Source: Kitasatospora sp. A2-31 (GTDB lineage: Bacteria > Actinomycetota > Actinomycetes > Streptomycetales > Streptomycetaceae). From it: 64,000 bases of DNA. Of the stretch, positions 17,644 through 26,331 are shown one piece after another. The stretch covers positions 81,213 to 145,212 of the forward strand of contig NZ_JAKNTA010000005.1 in the NCBI RefSeq assembly GCF_022288725.1, written 5' to 3'. A program made the translations under genes and the position numbers. The notes beneath the pieces were generated by a model. The model saw only the letters and a list, made by a program, of their open reading frames with translations. It did no database searches and was not told the DNA's origin. Position 1 is the stretch's first letter, and every line of letters begins with the position of its first letter.

Positions 17644-18480
17644 TCACTTCGCGAGGAAGGCCAGCAGCGCCTCGTTCACCTCCTCGGCGTGGGTCCACAG
17701 GAGGCCGTGCGGCGCGCCCTCGATCTCCACGTACTCGGCGGTGGGCAGCGCCCGGTGGAACGGGCGCGCGGTGTTCTCCACGGGCAGGATGCGGTCGCCC
17801 GTCCCGTGCAGGATCAGGGCCGGCACGTCGATGCGGGTGATGTCGGCGCGGAAGTCGGTGTACCACGTGGTGGGTGCGGCCGAGGCGGCGTAGGAGCCGC
17901 CGCCCGCCGCGACGTTCCAGCTGTTGCGGACGGCCTCCTCGCTGATCCTGGTGCCGAGGTTCTCGTCCAGGTTGTAGAAGTCCTGGAAGAAGGCGCTGTA
18001 GTAGGCGTAGCGGTCGGCCTTCACCGCCGCCACGACGCCGTCGAAGAAGTCCTGGGCGGCGACGCCGTCCGGGTTGTCGTCGGTCTTGAGCAGCCAGGGC
18101 TCCAGCGAGGCGAGGAAGGCGACCTTGGCGATCCGCGCGGAGCCGTGGGCGGACACGTACCGGGCGACCTCGCCGGTGCCCATCGAGAAGCCGACGAGCA
18201 CGGCGTCCCGGAGGTCCAGGGTCTCCAGCACGGTGTTCAGGTCGGCGGCGAAGGTGTCGTAGTCGTAGCCGGTGGTCGGCTGGGAGGACCGGCCGAAGCC
18301 GCGGCGGTCGTAGGTGATGACCCGGTAGCCGGCGTCGAGCAGCGCGGCGCTCTGCCGCTCCCAGGAGTGCCCGTTCAGCGGGAACCCGTGGATGAGGACG
18401 ACCGGTCGGCCGGAGCCGTGATCCTCGTAGTAGAGGTCGATGGAGGTGGAGTTCTCCTGGCCGACGGTGATGAACGGCAT
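17644..18480 (-). CDS. Alpha/beta hydrolase, non-heme chloroperoxidase type
   Basis: 278 residues, the typical length of cofactor-free haloperoxidases/perhydrolases. The N-terminus MPFITVGQENSTSIDLYYED and VVLIHGFPLNGHSWERQ are hallmarks of this branch. The triad is visible: Ser in GFSMGTGE (about residue 97), Asp in GTGDRILP and His in GAPHGLLWTH. Such enzymes form peracids from a carboxylic acid and peroxide and are often esterases in vivo. ATG 18480 is preceded by AAAGGAACGAAGACCC. Neighbouring Dps also relates to peroxide, but it lies on the other strand. Confidence 0.88.
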   Translation of the reverse strand: MPFITVGQENSTSIDLYYEDHGSGRPVVLIHGFPLNGHSWERQSAALLDAGYRVITYDRRGFGRSSQPTTGYDYDTFAADLNTVLETLDLRDAVLVGFSMGTGEVARYVSAHGSARIAKVAFLASLEPWLLKTDDNPDGVAAQDFFDGVVAAVKADRYAYYSAFFQDFYNLDENLGTRISEEAVRNSWNVAAGGGSYAASAAPTTWYTDFRADITRIDVPALILHGTGDRILPVENTARPFHRALPTAEYVEIEGAPHGLLWTHAEEVNEALLAFLAK

Positions 18481-18839
18481 GGGTCTTCGTTCCTTTCGGA
18501 CAGCGGTGTGCGGGACGTGGTGCTCCGACGCTAGGGGCGGCGGCCGGCGTCCGGTGGACTCTGAGAGCACACGGTGTCGTCCGAGAGTGCTGTGGCCGGC
18601 GGGAGGGCGGGAGGGCCGTCGGGCGGCCGGGCCGCCGGGCGGGAGGTGGCTCGGAGGTCGGGCGGCCGGCGGGGCCCCGGGTGACCGGCCGTCGGCTGCG
18701 GCGGCCGTGCGCGGACCGGCTGTGGACGGTGCGCCGTCGGAACAGCTCCCGGTGCCCGGCGCTCCTAGCCTGATGCCGCCTCGTGCGTCGCCTCGCGACC
18801 GACCGGCATCCCCCTTCCCGACGGAGCAACAGGAGCACC
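18481..18839. other. Divergent promoter region between the hydrolase and Dps genes
   Basis: 359 bases without a supportable gene. It contains a GC-rich inverted-repeat-laden stretch (18,595-18,700), and the 5' ends of both divergent transcripts should lie here. Confidence 0.5.
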
Positions 18840-19403
18840 ATGACCAGCCGGACCAGCCAGCCGCGCCTCCACCAGCACGCCCCCGAGATCCAGGAGTTCG
18901 GCACCGTCACGCAGCTGCCGATCGCGCTCTCCCACGACGCCCGGCAGTACTCCTCCCAGCGGCTGAACCGCGTCCTGGCGGACACCCAGTTCCTGTACGC
19001 GCTGTACAAGAAGTACCACTGGGGCATGCGCGGGCCGACGGCGTACCAGCTGCACCTGCTCTTCGACAAGCACGCCCAGGAGCAGCTGGCGCTGGTCGAC
19101 GCGCTCGCCGAGCGGGTGCAGACGCTCGGCGGCGTCGCGGTGGGCGACCCGCGCCACGCGGCCCAGATCACGGGCGTGCCGCGTCCGCCGGACGGCATCG
19201 AGCCCGTGCGGTCGATGCTCTCGGGGCTCCTCGACGCGCACGAGACCATCCTCGCCGACGCCCGCGACGCCGCCGCCCGCACGGCGGAGCTGGGCGACGA
19301 CGGCACCCAGGACCTCCTGGTCTCCCAGATCATCCGCACCGGCGAGACGCAGGTCTGGTTCCTCGCCGAACACCTCGTCGACACCCCCGGGGCGGGGGCG
19401 TGA
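18840..19403 (+). CDS. dps: Dps-family ferritin-like DNA-protection protein
   Basis: 187 residues. The ferroxidase-site pattern of Dps is clear: KKYHWGMRG (His), then HLLFDKHAQEQL with the Asp and Glu ligands. Dps forms 12-mer shells that oxidise and store iron, detoxify peroxide and can coat DNA. ATG 18840 follows AGGAG by five bases; the in-frame ATG at 18783 has no ribosome site. A long N-terminal extension before the four-helix core is typical of streptomycete Dps proteins. The gene ends in a GC-rich hairpin. Confidence 0.9.
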   Translation: MTSRTSQPRLHQHAPEIQEFGTVTQLPIALSHDARQYSSQRLNRVLADTQFLYALYKKYHWGMRGPTAYQLHLLFDKHAQEQLALVDALAERVQTLGGVAVGDPRHAAQITGVPRPPDGIEPVRSMLSGLLDAHETILADARDAAARTAELGDDGTQDLLVSQIIRTGETQVWFLAEHLVDTPGAGA

Positions 19404-19408
19404 CCGCC

Positions 19409-19438
19409 GGCCGGGCCCGGCACCGGACGGGCCCGGCC
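19409..19438 (+). terminator. 11-bp hairpin after dps
   Basis: Bases 19409-19419 and 19428-19438 are exact reverse complements with an 8-base loop, six bases past the dps stop. Confidence 0.65.
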
Positions 19439-19526
19439 GCGCCACTCGGTACCGCCGGCCCGGCGCGCGCCGCCGTCACGCGCCACGGCCGACCCACAAC
19501 CGCCACTGCGTGAAGGGAACCCCCCG

Positions 19527-21413
19527 TTGTCCACCATGCCCGTCGCCGGGATCCGTCCCGGCGTCCCCGCCCAGCCCGCCGACCTGGTCGTCCGCAACGC
19601 CAAGGTGCACACCAACGACCCGCGCCGTCCCCGGGCCACGGCCCTGGCCGTCCGGGACGGACTGATCCAGGCGGTCGGTGACGACGCGGACGTCGCCCCG
19701 CTCGTCGGCCCCGACACGCGGGTGGTCGACGCGCTCGGGCGCCGCGCCGTGCCGGGGCTCAACGACGCGCACCTGCACGTCATCCGCGGCGGCCTCAACT
19801 ACGTGCTGGAGCTGCGCTGGGACGGCGTCCCGACGCTGCGTGAGGCCCTGACCATGCTGCGGCTCCAGGCCGAGCGGACGCCGCCCGGCCAGTGGGTGCG
19901 AGTGGTCGGCGGCTGGTCCGCCGACCAGTTCGCCGAACGGCGGCTGCCCACCCTGGCCGAGCTCAACGCCGCGGCGCCCGACACCCCCGTCTTCGTGCTG
20001 CACCTCTACCAGTCGGCGCTGCTCAACCGGGCCGCGCTCCGCGCCGCGGGCTTCACCCGGGACACCCCCGACCCGGCGGGCGGCCAGATCGTGCGCGGCC
20101 ACGACGGCGAACCGACCGGCCTGCTGATCGCCGCCCCGGGCGCGCTGCTGCTCTACTCCACCCTGGCCAAGGCGCCGACGCTGGACGAGGCCGACCGGAT
20201 CGGCTCCACCCGGCACTTCCTGCGCGAGCTGAACCGCTTCGGCCTCACCTCAGCGATCGACGCCGCCGGCGGTTTCCAGAGCTTCCCCGAGAACTACGGC
20301 ACCGTCATGGAGCTGGCCCGGCGGGGCGAGCTCACCCTGCGCATCGCCTACCACCTCTTCCCGCAGACCGCGGGGCAGGAGCTGGACGATCTCACCCGCT
20401 GGGTCGAGACCGTGCGTCCCGGTGACGGCGATGCGTGGCTGCGCCTCAACGGGGCGGGGGAGAACCTGACCTGGGCCGCGGCCGACTTCGAGAACTTCAC
20501 CGAGCCGAGGCCTCAACTGGGCTCCTACGAAGCAGAGTTCGAGAAGGCCGTCCGGCTGCTGACGGAGCACGGCTGGGGCTTCCGGCTGCACGCCACCTAC
20601 GACGAGACCATCCGCCGCGACCTCGCCGTCTTCGAGAAGCTCGCCGCCGAAGGCCTCTTCCCGCACGGCAACCGCTGGCTCTTCGACCACGCGGAGACCG
20701 TCAGCGCGGCGAGCCTCGACCGGATCGCGGCCCTCGGTGGCGCCGTCTCCGTCCAGAACCGGCTCTCCTTCCAGGGCGAGGCGTTCGTCTCGCGGTACGG
20801 CGCTCCGGCCGCCGCCGAGGCGCCGCCGCTGCGCGCCATGCTGGACCGCGGTCTCACCGTCGCGGCGGGCACCGACGCCACCCGGGTCTCGTCCTACAAC
20901 CCGTGGGTCGCGCTGCACTGGCTGGTCTCCGGCCGGGCGGTCAGCGGCAGGCGCCTCGCGGCCGGGCACAACCGGCTCAGCCGCGAGCAGGCCCTGGAGC
21001 TCTACACGCTGGGCGGGGCCCGCCTCACCGGCGAGGAGGACGTCAAGGGGCGCCTGACGGTGGGCGGTTACGCCGACCTCGCGCTGCTCAGCGCCGACTA
21101 CTTCACCGTGCCCGAGGCCGACATCCCGCACATCGAGTCCGTCCTCACGGTCGTCGGCGGACGCATCGTCCACGGCGCCCAGGAGCACCAGGGCCTGGCC
21201 CCGGAGCTGCCCGCCGTGTCGCCGTCCTGGAGCCCGGTCACGCGGTTCGGCGGCTACCACGCCACCCCCGCGCCCGGCCTGGCCGGCGTCCACCAGGCCG
21301 AGGGCGTGCTGGAGGCCGTGGCGGCCTCCGGCGAACAGCACGCCTGGCGCGCGGCCCGCGGTCTCGCCCTCCCCGGGCAGCCCCCGGTGCCGGTGGACCC
21401 CTGCTTCTTCTGA
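19527..21413 (+). CDS. Amidohydrolase, YtcJ-like
   Basis: 628 residues. It has the N-terminal beta-sandwich strand (ADLVVRNAKVHT), the metal-binding HxH (NDAHLHV near residue 80), a long TIM-barrel with later ligands (FRLHATYDET, FDHAETVS) and the final aspartate in AAGTDATR. The C-terminal GRLTVGGYADLALLSADYF is the usual amidohydrolase_3 ending. Substrates are amides or cyclic ureas and are unknown here. TTG 19527 is preferred because AAGGGA lies eight bases upstream; ATG 19536 is too far from it. The C-terminus ends PVDPCFF, an unusual extension. Confidence 0.85.
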   Translation: MSTMPVAGIRPGVPAQPADLVVRNAKVHTNDPRRPRATALAVRDGLIQAVGDDADVAPLVGPDTRVVDALGRRAVPGLNDAHLHVIRGGLNYVLELRWDGVPTLREALTMLRLQAERTPPGQWVRVVGGWSADQFAERRLPTLAELNAAAPDTPVFVLHLYQSALLNRAALRAAGFTRDTPDPAGGQIVRGHDGEPTGLLIAAPGALLLYSTLAKAPTLDEADRIGSTRHFLRELNRFGLTSAIDAAGGFQSFPENYGTVMELARRGELTLRIAYHLFPQTAGQELDDLTRWVETVRPGDGDAWLRLNGAGENLTWAAADFENFTEPRPQLGSYEAEFEKAVRLLTEHGWGFRLHATYDETIRRDLAVFEKLAAEGLFPHGNRWLFDHAETVSAASLDRIAALGGAVSVQNRLSFQGEAFVSRYGAPAAAEAPPLRAMLDRGLTVAAGTDATRVSSYNPWVALHWLVSGRAVSGRRLAAGHNRLSREQALELYTLGGARLTGEEDVKGRLTVGGYADLALLSADYFTVPEADIPHIESVLTVVGGRIVHGAQEHQGLAPELPAVSPSWSPVTRFGGYHATPAPGLAGVHQAEGVLEAVAASGEQHAWRAARGLALPGQPPVPVDPCFF

Positions 21414-21437
21414 CACCCGCACCCGGGCGTCGGCACG

Positions 21438-21468
21438 GGGGGCACCGCCGGATCCGGGCGGTGCCCCC
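21438..21468 (+). terminator. 12-bp hairpin after the amidohydrolase gene
   Basis: Bases 21438-21449 and 21457-21468 are exact reverse complements around a 7-base loop, 24 bases past the stop. Confidence 0.7.
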
Positions 21469-21529
21469 GCCTCCCCGGTCCCCGCGCTCACCTCCCCCCC
21501 ACCCACGTCCCTCGGCACGAGGAGCCTTC

Positions 21530-22252
21530 GTGACCACGCCGACAGCCGGTTCCCGCACCGCGCCCGCTCCACAGCCGCCCGCTCCACAGCCGCCCGGGGC
21601 GCACATCCACGACCGCCACCCGCTGGCCCTGGCCCTGTTCGGCCTCACCCTGGTCAGCGGTCTGATCGACGCGGTGAGCTACCTCGGGCTCGGCCACGTC
21701 TTCACCGCCAACATGACCGGCAACGTCGTCGTCATCGCCTTCGCCCTCGCCGGGGCGCCCGGGTTCTCGGTCGCCGGCTCGCTGGCCTCCCTCGCGGCCT
21801 TCCTCCTCGGCGCGCTGCTGGCGGGCCGGATCGCGACGGCGAACGCCGGCCCCCGGCGGCCCCGGCAGCTGCGGACGGCCTTCGTCCTGGAGGTCGCGCT
21901 GCACGCGGCGGCCGCCGTCGTGGTCTTCGCCCGGGGTGCGGAGGGGGCCGCACAGTACGTCGTGATCGCGCTGCTCGCGCTGGCGATGGGCATCCGCAAC
22001 GGGACCGTGCGCGGCCTCGGCGTGCCGGACCTCACCACCACCGTGCTGACGCTGACGCTGACCGGACTCGCCGCGGAGTCCCGGCTCGCCGGTGGCGCCG
22101 CTCCCCGTCAGCGCAGGAGGATCCTCTCCGTCGTCACCATGCTCGCCGGCGCCGGACCGGGGGCGGTCCTCGTGCTGCACGGACAGCTCGCCTGGGCCCT
22201 GGTGGCCAGCGCCGTCCTGGCCGGCGCCACCCTGCTGCTCTACCGCGAGTGA
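21530..22252 (+). CDS. DUF1275 (YoaK-like) membrane protein
   Basis: 240 residues. After a Pro-rich cytosolic N-terminus there are about six membrane helices. The family signature SGLIDAVSYLGLGHVFTANM followed by TGN sits near residue 43, and GIRNGTVRGLGVPDLTTTV near residue 155. The function of DUF1275 proteins is unknown. GTG 21530 follows GAGGAG at seven bases. The 3' end overlaps the end of the LysR gene on the other strand by 13 bases. Confidence 0.85.
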   Translation: MTTPTAGSRTAPAPQPPAPQPPGAHIHDRHPLALALFGLTLVSGLIDAVSYLGLGHVFTANMTGNVVVIAFALAGAPGFSVAGSLASLAAFLLGALLAGRIATANAGPRRPRQLRTAFVLEVALHAAAAVVVFARGAEGAAQYVVIALLALAMGIRNGTVRGLGVPDLTTTVLTLTLTGLAAESRLAGGAAPRQRRRILSVVTMLAGAGPGAVLVLHGQLAWALVASAVLAGATLLLYRE

Positions 22253-23292
22253 GTCGACGACTCGGCCTCGTCCAGAGCCGGCGGGGGCTCCGCACCCGCG
22301 GCGCGGCGGGTCTGCACGGGGATCCCGGCCGGCTGCGCGGCGCCCCCCGACCGGGGCCGGCCCCGGTCGGCCGGGGCCGGATCGGGATCAGGTGGGGCGG
22401 CAGGGGCGTTGGCCACCTCGCGGAGGAGGGAGAGCAGGAGCTCCTCGTAGGTGGAGAGGGGGCGGGCGACGGTCCAGTTGGCGGTGACCGTGCGGGGCGT
22501 CGGGCCGGGGTGGACGCGGAGTTCGGCCAGGACGCCGTGAAGGAGCTCGAAGCGGACCGAGCGCCGGGGGACCAGGCTGATGCCCAGGCCGATCCGGACG
22601 GCTTCCCGGACGCTCTCCGTGCCCCACAGGTCGAGGGTGCGCGCGCCGACGAGGTCCCAGGTGTGCAGGAGCTCCAGCAGCTGCCGCCGGGTCTGGGAGC
22701 CCGGTTCGAGGAGGAGGAAGGACTCGGCGGAGAGGTCCGCCGGTGTGACCTCCTGACCGGCCAGCGGGTGGTCGGGCGCGCAGATCAGCAACATCTCGTC
22801 GCTGGCGAGCTCCTCCGACTCGTACCGCCCCGGGGGCAGCGGGCCGTCGGCCACGCCGACGCCGATCCGGCCCTGCTGGAGGGCGCCGGCCAGGCACTCG
22901 GGGCTGTTGACGACCACGGTGAACAGCCCGTCGGGTTCGCGCCGCCGCAGTTCGCGCATGACCGCCGGCAGCAGGTAGTCGCCCACGGCGGCCGTGCTGC
23001 CGACCACCAGGCGCTCGTTGGGCCACCGCGCGGCCGCCTGGACGGCGCCGACGGCGTGGTCGGCGAGCGCCAGCATCTCCTTGGTCTGGGCGAGCAGGAC
23101 CCGGCCGGCGGGGGTGGGGCGGATCTTCGGGCCGGAGCGGTCGACCAGGACGGTCCGCAGCGACGCCTCGAGGTTCTGCACCTGCTTGGAGACCGACGAC
23201 TGGCTCAGGAACAGCACCTGGGCCGCCGCGGAGAACCCACCACATTCGATGACCTTCGCGAAGATCGCCAGCTGGTTCAGGTTGAGTCGCAT
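22240..23292 (-). CDS. LysR-type transcriptional regulator
   Basis: 350 residues. The N-terminal winged helix-turn-helix is typical (FAKVIECGGFSAAAQVLFLS then QSSVSKQVQNLE), followed by the type 2 periplasmic-binding-like effector domain from about residue 92 (LVVGSTAAVGDYLLP). A Pro/Ala-rich tail of about 50 residues is beyond the usual length. ATG 23292 has only a weak ribosome site. The target is unknown; the convergent DUF1275 gene is a candidate only by proximity, and a large upstream region (23293-23831) may hold autoregulatory sites. Confidence 0.88.
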   Translation of the reverse strand: MRLNLNQLAIFAKVIECGGFSAAAQVLFLSQSSVSKQVQNLEASLRTVLVDRSGPKIRPTPAGRVLLAQTKEMLALADHAVGAVQAAARWPNERLVVGSTAAVGDYLLPAVMRELRRREPDGLFTVVVNSPECLAGALQQGRIGVGVADGPLPPGRYESEELASDEMLLICAPDHPLAGQEVTPADLSAESFLLLEPGSQTRRQLLELLHTWDLVGARTLDLWGTESVREAVRIGLGISLVPRRSVRFELLHGVLAELRVHPGPTPRTVTANWTVARPLSTYEELLLSLLREVANAPAAPPDPDPAPADRGRPRSGGAAQPAGIPVQTRRAAGAEPPPALDEAESSTHSR

Positions 23293-23831
23293 CACGGCCC
23301 CGATCGCGTGAATGTGGTGCAGGGCATTAGGGCCTGGGGGCCGTGCGGCAGACGTCCGCAGTTCCTGCCGTCCCCCGGTGGGGGCCACAGCCTACAAGCA
23401 ACCGGGAGAATACCTGTTCGGTCGGCACAATTGCCTTGCCGGACCGGCGTTCGTCGATTCGAGGGCTGAACGGGACGGTCGACGCTTCGCCGGTGATCCC
23501 TCCTGATCGGACCGAAGCGGTCGGTGATCATGGTTATGTGATGGCAAGTCAGATGTGATCGGGGATGAATTCGCGATCGATCCGGCTCGGTTGTGAGGAC
23601 TTTGTGCGATCGGGGTCCCGGGGGTGAGGGTGCGCGTACGACCATCGTACGGTCGCCGGGTCGTGTACGTGCGGCCCTTGCGGGGCGGTGTCGACGGCGG
23701 CCGTTCGGGGGTGCGGGGCGCGGCTCGGAAGATAACGGATCGATAACGTGGCGGGACGGAACCTCCTGCGGCCCATCTCTAAACATGTCCGGCCCGGTCG
23801 GGTCGGGGATTCGAGAGAGAGGGGTGTCGCC
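23293..23831. other. Long intergenic region with AT-richer patch
   Basis: 539 bases with no supportable gene. The part from about 23,395 to 23,600 is markedly less G+C-rich than its surroundings and should contain the promoters of the LysR gene (leftward) and of the small gene/regulator pair (rightward). Confidence 0.5.
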
Positions 23832-24035
23832 ATGCGGGAAGCATGCTCCGGCAGCAGGTCGCCGGTGCCGACTCCGTACGAACTCTTCGTGCTGGGGCGG
23901 GGTGCCGGCGGAACGGTCGCCACCGGGTCGCGGTGCGTCGGGTCGCGTCCCGCCCGGCCCGTCCGGGTCGGCGTGCTCTCGAGGGGTTCCGGTGGCGGGA
24001 ACTGTCTCGACGCCGCGGGAAGGGGGCCGCGATGA
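23832..24035 (+). CDS. Small 67-residue protein coupled to the PucR-type regulator
   Basis: ATG 23832 is preceded by AGAGAGGGG about nine bases upstream. The reading ends at TGA 24033-24035, which overlaps the ATG of the next gene as ATGA, so translation is probably coupled. The product begins MREACSGSRSPVPTPYELFV and becomes Gly/Arg-rich. No family is recognised. It could be a leader whose translation sets expression of the regulator, or a real short protein. Codon use after residue 25 is not strongly coding-like, hence the modest confidence. Confidence 0.4.
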   Translation: MREACSGSRSPVPTPYELFVLGRGAGGTVATGSRCVGSRPARPVRVGVLSRGSGGGNCLDAAGRGPR

Positions 24036-25054
24036 GCGACCTCGCCCTCCCGGGGGCCGTCGGTCGCCGGGAACCCGTACAGCGCCGCCTCGCCGGTCAC
24101 GCCGGCACGACGAGTCGCAGCGGCGCGGCGGGCCAGAGCGGTGCGGTGAGCCGTGGCGGCGCGGTCGGTCGCGGTGGCACCGTGAGCCGCGGCGGCGCGG
24201 TGGGCCAGGGCGGCACGGTGGGCCACGGTGGTACGGCCGTCGGCCGGGCCGGCACGGCAGGCCGAAGTGGCGTGACGGGCCACGGCGGCACGACGGGTCG
24301 TCAAGGCGCGGCGCGACACGGCGACACGATGGGGCGGACCGGCGCAGGTCACGGTCCCCGCGGTGGCCGGGGGCGCACCCAGCCGACCACGGTCCAGGCG
24401 GTGGCGCTGTACTCGTCTCCCGGGACGCCGCCGCCGGGACTCTCCGGCGCGGAGGTCGTCGCCGGCACCAAGGGGACGCTCCCCTACCTGCTGATCCCGG
24501 ACCCGCTGCCGGGCATGCCCCGGGCGCTCGCCCTCTGGTTGGAGGGGCGGACCGCCGTGGTGGGGCCGGCCGTACCGGTCGAGGACGCGGTGGTCTCGCT
24601 CGGCTGGGCCCGCAAACTGCTGACGATGGTGCCGCAGGGAGCCTCCGCCGGGATCCACTTCGTCGAGGACCACCTGGCGACCCTCATGCTCTTCCAGGAC
24701 CCGCTGCTGGCGAGCCACCTCTCCGCCAAGTGGCTCGGACGCCTCGCCGACATGACGCCGCAGCAGCGGCAGTGGACGGAGGAGACGCTGCTCGCCTGGC
24801 TGGAGGGTGGTGGCACGCTCCCGGCCGCCCGGCTGCTCCGCATCCATCCGCAGGCCGTCCGGAACCGGCTGCGCAACCTGGAGAAGGTGTTCGGCAGCGG
24901 TCTGCGCGACCCCCGGGCCAGGTTCGAGCTCCTGCTGGCGCTGAAGATCCAGATCATGGCGTCCGAGTACGCCCGCCTGCGCCGCAGAGCGGGGATGCTC
25001 TCCCTGCTCCAGACCACGGGGCCCCATCGGAACCTCCGGACGAACGGGCACTGA
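24032..25054 (+). CDS. PucR-type (HTH_30) transcriptional regulator with Gly-rich N-terminal repeat
   Basis: 340 residues from ATG 24032 (AAGGGGG upstream). Residues 25-105 are a low-complexity array with a GG(A/T)V or GGT beat. A globular region (about 115-260) follows. The C-terminus carries a PucR-type helix-turn-helix: LLAWLEGGGTLPAARLLRIH, then QAVRNRLRNLEKVFG. It lies directly upstream of the redox gene set beginning at 25532 and is the obvious candidate regulator. PucR proteins usually act as activators sensing small molecules; the signal here is unknown. Confidence 0.75.
   Translation: MSDLALPGAVGRREPVQRRLAGHAGTTSRSGAAGQSGAVSRGGAVGRGGTVSRGGAVGQGGTVGHGGTAVGRAGTAGRSGVTGHGGTTGRQGAARHGDTMGRTGAGHGPRGGRGRTQPTTVQAVALYSSPGTPPPGLSGAEVVAGTKGTLPYLLIPDPLPGMPRALALWLEGRTAVVGPAVPVEDAVVSLGWARKLLTMVPQGASAGIHFVEDHLATLMLFQDPLLASHLSAKWLGRLADMTPQQRQWTEETLLAWLEGGGTLPAARLLRIHPQAVRNRLRNLEKVFGSGLRDPRARFELLLALKIQIMASEYARLRRRAGMLSLLQTTGPHRNLRTNGH
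24110..24310 (+). repeat. In-frame GC-rich tandem repeat encoding GGT/GGAV units
   Basis: Imperfect units of about 21-24 bases (of the type ggcggcgcggtgggccag / ggcggcacggtgggccac) repeat within the regulator gene. They code for a Gly-rich spacer with Arg, Gln or His between the GG pairs. Such arrays expand and contract by slippage. Confidence 0.65.
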
Positions 25055-25531
25055 GCCCTTCCGCCGGTGCCGGCCGGTCGCGTGCCGGCGAGGCGCGGCA
25101 CCCGGCGCGTACGGCCCCCGGGGCCGTACCCACTCTCGTCTCCCGGCCGGGCCGGGTGGGTGCCTGCCCGTGACACCACCGCGGTGTGCGGCTCGTGCAG
25201 TCGCCCGCGACCAAGCCCGTCATGCCGTCCCCGAGCCCATGTCGTCCCAGAGCCCGTCATGCCGTCCCCGATCCGGCCCGTCGCGCCGTGCGTCGCGCCG
25301 TGCGTCGCGCCGCCGGCGCTCCCCTCCGGGGTGGTGCCGGGCGTGCGGATCCGGGCCGTCCCCTCGTGGCAGTCGAGCGTCACTGCCGCGTCATCCCCTC
25401 GTCGGCCGCGCCGTCCGTGGACCGCCGCGCGTGGACCAGTCCCGCGCAGGCCACCGGAAGGCCACCCCGGACCCGTTCCGGTGGCTCCCGCGCGGCCCTG
25501 ATCCTCCGGGTGCGGTGGAGGAAGAACCCCC
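25055..25531. other. Intergenic region with short direct repeats
   Basis: 477 bases without a supportable gene. It holds a hairpin (25109-25129), two copies of GCCCGTCATGCCGTCCCCGA (about 25217 and 25255) and three near copies of CGTCGCGCCGTG (25279-25320). The repeats could be binding sites for the upstream regulator or simple slippage products. Confidence 0.5.
25109..25129 (+). terminator. Short hairpin after the PucR-type gene
   Basis: GTACGGCCCC (25109-25118) pairs with GGGGCCGTAC (25120-25129). The effective stem is about 9 bp with a tight loop. Confidence 0.5.
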
Positions 25532-26260
25532 ATGTCATCTTTGCGGAAGAAGCGCGGACCGGGTGGTGCCGCCTACGGCCTCCCCCTGGTGAGCCGCGTC
25601 CCGAGGTCGTCGGCCACCGTCCTGATCATCGTCGCGATGATCCTGACCGCGGCGGCCCTGGTGTACCCCGTGGCGAAGTCGGCCGGTGCCTATCGCAGCG
25701 CCCCGGTGAGCGACGACCAGGAAGTGGTGCAGACGCCGACCGGGCCGCTCACCGCCCTCGACCGCGACTTCGTAAAGCGGGTGCGGCTGGCCGGGCTGTG
25801 GGAGATCCCCGCGGGCCGGATGGCCCTCGCGAAGGGCACCAGCCCCGAGGTCAAGGTGGCCGGCCAGCACCTGATCGACGGACACACCGACCTCGACCGG
25901 GCGGTCCTGACCGCCGCCCAGACGCTGAACCAGAACGTGCCCACCGAGCCGTCGGCCCAGCAGCAGGGCTGGCTCAGGCAGTTGGAGGCCGCGCAGGGGC
26001 CGGAGTTCGACGAGCTCTTCGCCAACCTCCTGCGCAGTGCCCACGGCCAGGTGTTCGCGGTGCTGGCCCAGGTGCGGGCCGGCACCCAGAACTCCACGGT
26101 CCGGGACCTGGCCAACACGGCCAACGGCACGGTGCTCGACCACATGAACGTCCTGGAGGACACCCGGCTCGTCAAGTTCGACAAGCTCAGCCCGCCGCCG
26201 TCCGGTTCGGCCGCTCCGCCTGCGAGCCGCCCACCGGCGCCCGCCGGATCGACCCGTTAG
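25532..26260 (+). CDS. DUF4142 membrane-anchored four-helix protein
   Basis: 242 residues. One N-terminal membrane helix (about 28-50) anchors a ferritin-like helical domain outside the cell: FVKRVRLAGLWEIPAGRMAL, then GQHLIDGHTDL and a late GTVLDHMNVLEDTRLV. These match DUF4142, a family related to DUF305 with helical bundles and possible metal-binding His residues. ATG 25532 follows GGAGGAAG by eight bases. It opens the redox gene set; the C-terminus is Pro/Ser-rich. Confidence 0.8.
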   Translation: MSSLRKKRGPGGAAYGLPLVSRVPRSSATVLIIVAMILTAAALVYPVAKSAGAYRSAPVSDDQEVVQTPTGPLTALDRDFVKRVRLAGLWEIPAGRMALAKGTSPEVKVAGQHLIDGHTDLDRAVLTAAQTLNQNVPTEPSAQQQGWLRQLEAAQGPEFDELFANLLRSAHGQVFAVLAQVRAGTQNSTVRDLANTANGTVLDHMNVLEDTRLVKFDKLSPPPSGSAAPPASRPPAPAGSTR

Positions 26261-26331
26261 ACGACGACCCGGCCGAGGGCTGTCCGCGGCCTGCCCGGCA
26301 GGCCCGATCCCGTCTGAGGAGTGTGAAGAAC

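Noticed and set aside
23593..25173. Plus-strand frame of 526 codons over the PucR-type gene
   Set aside because: Arg/Gly/His-rich shadow; the helix-turn-helix and hydrophobic core are in another frame.
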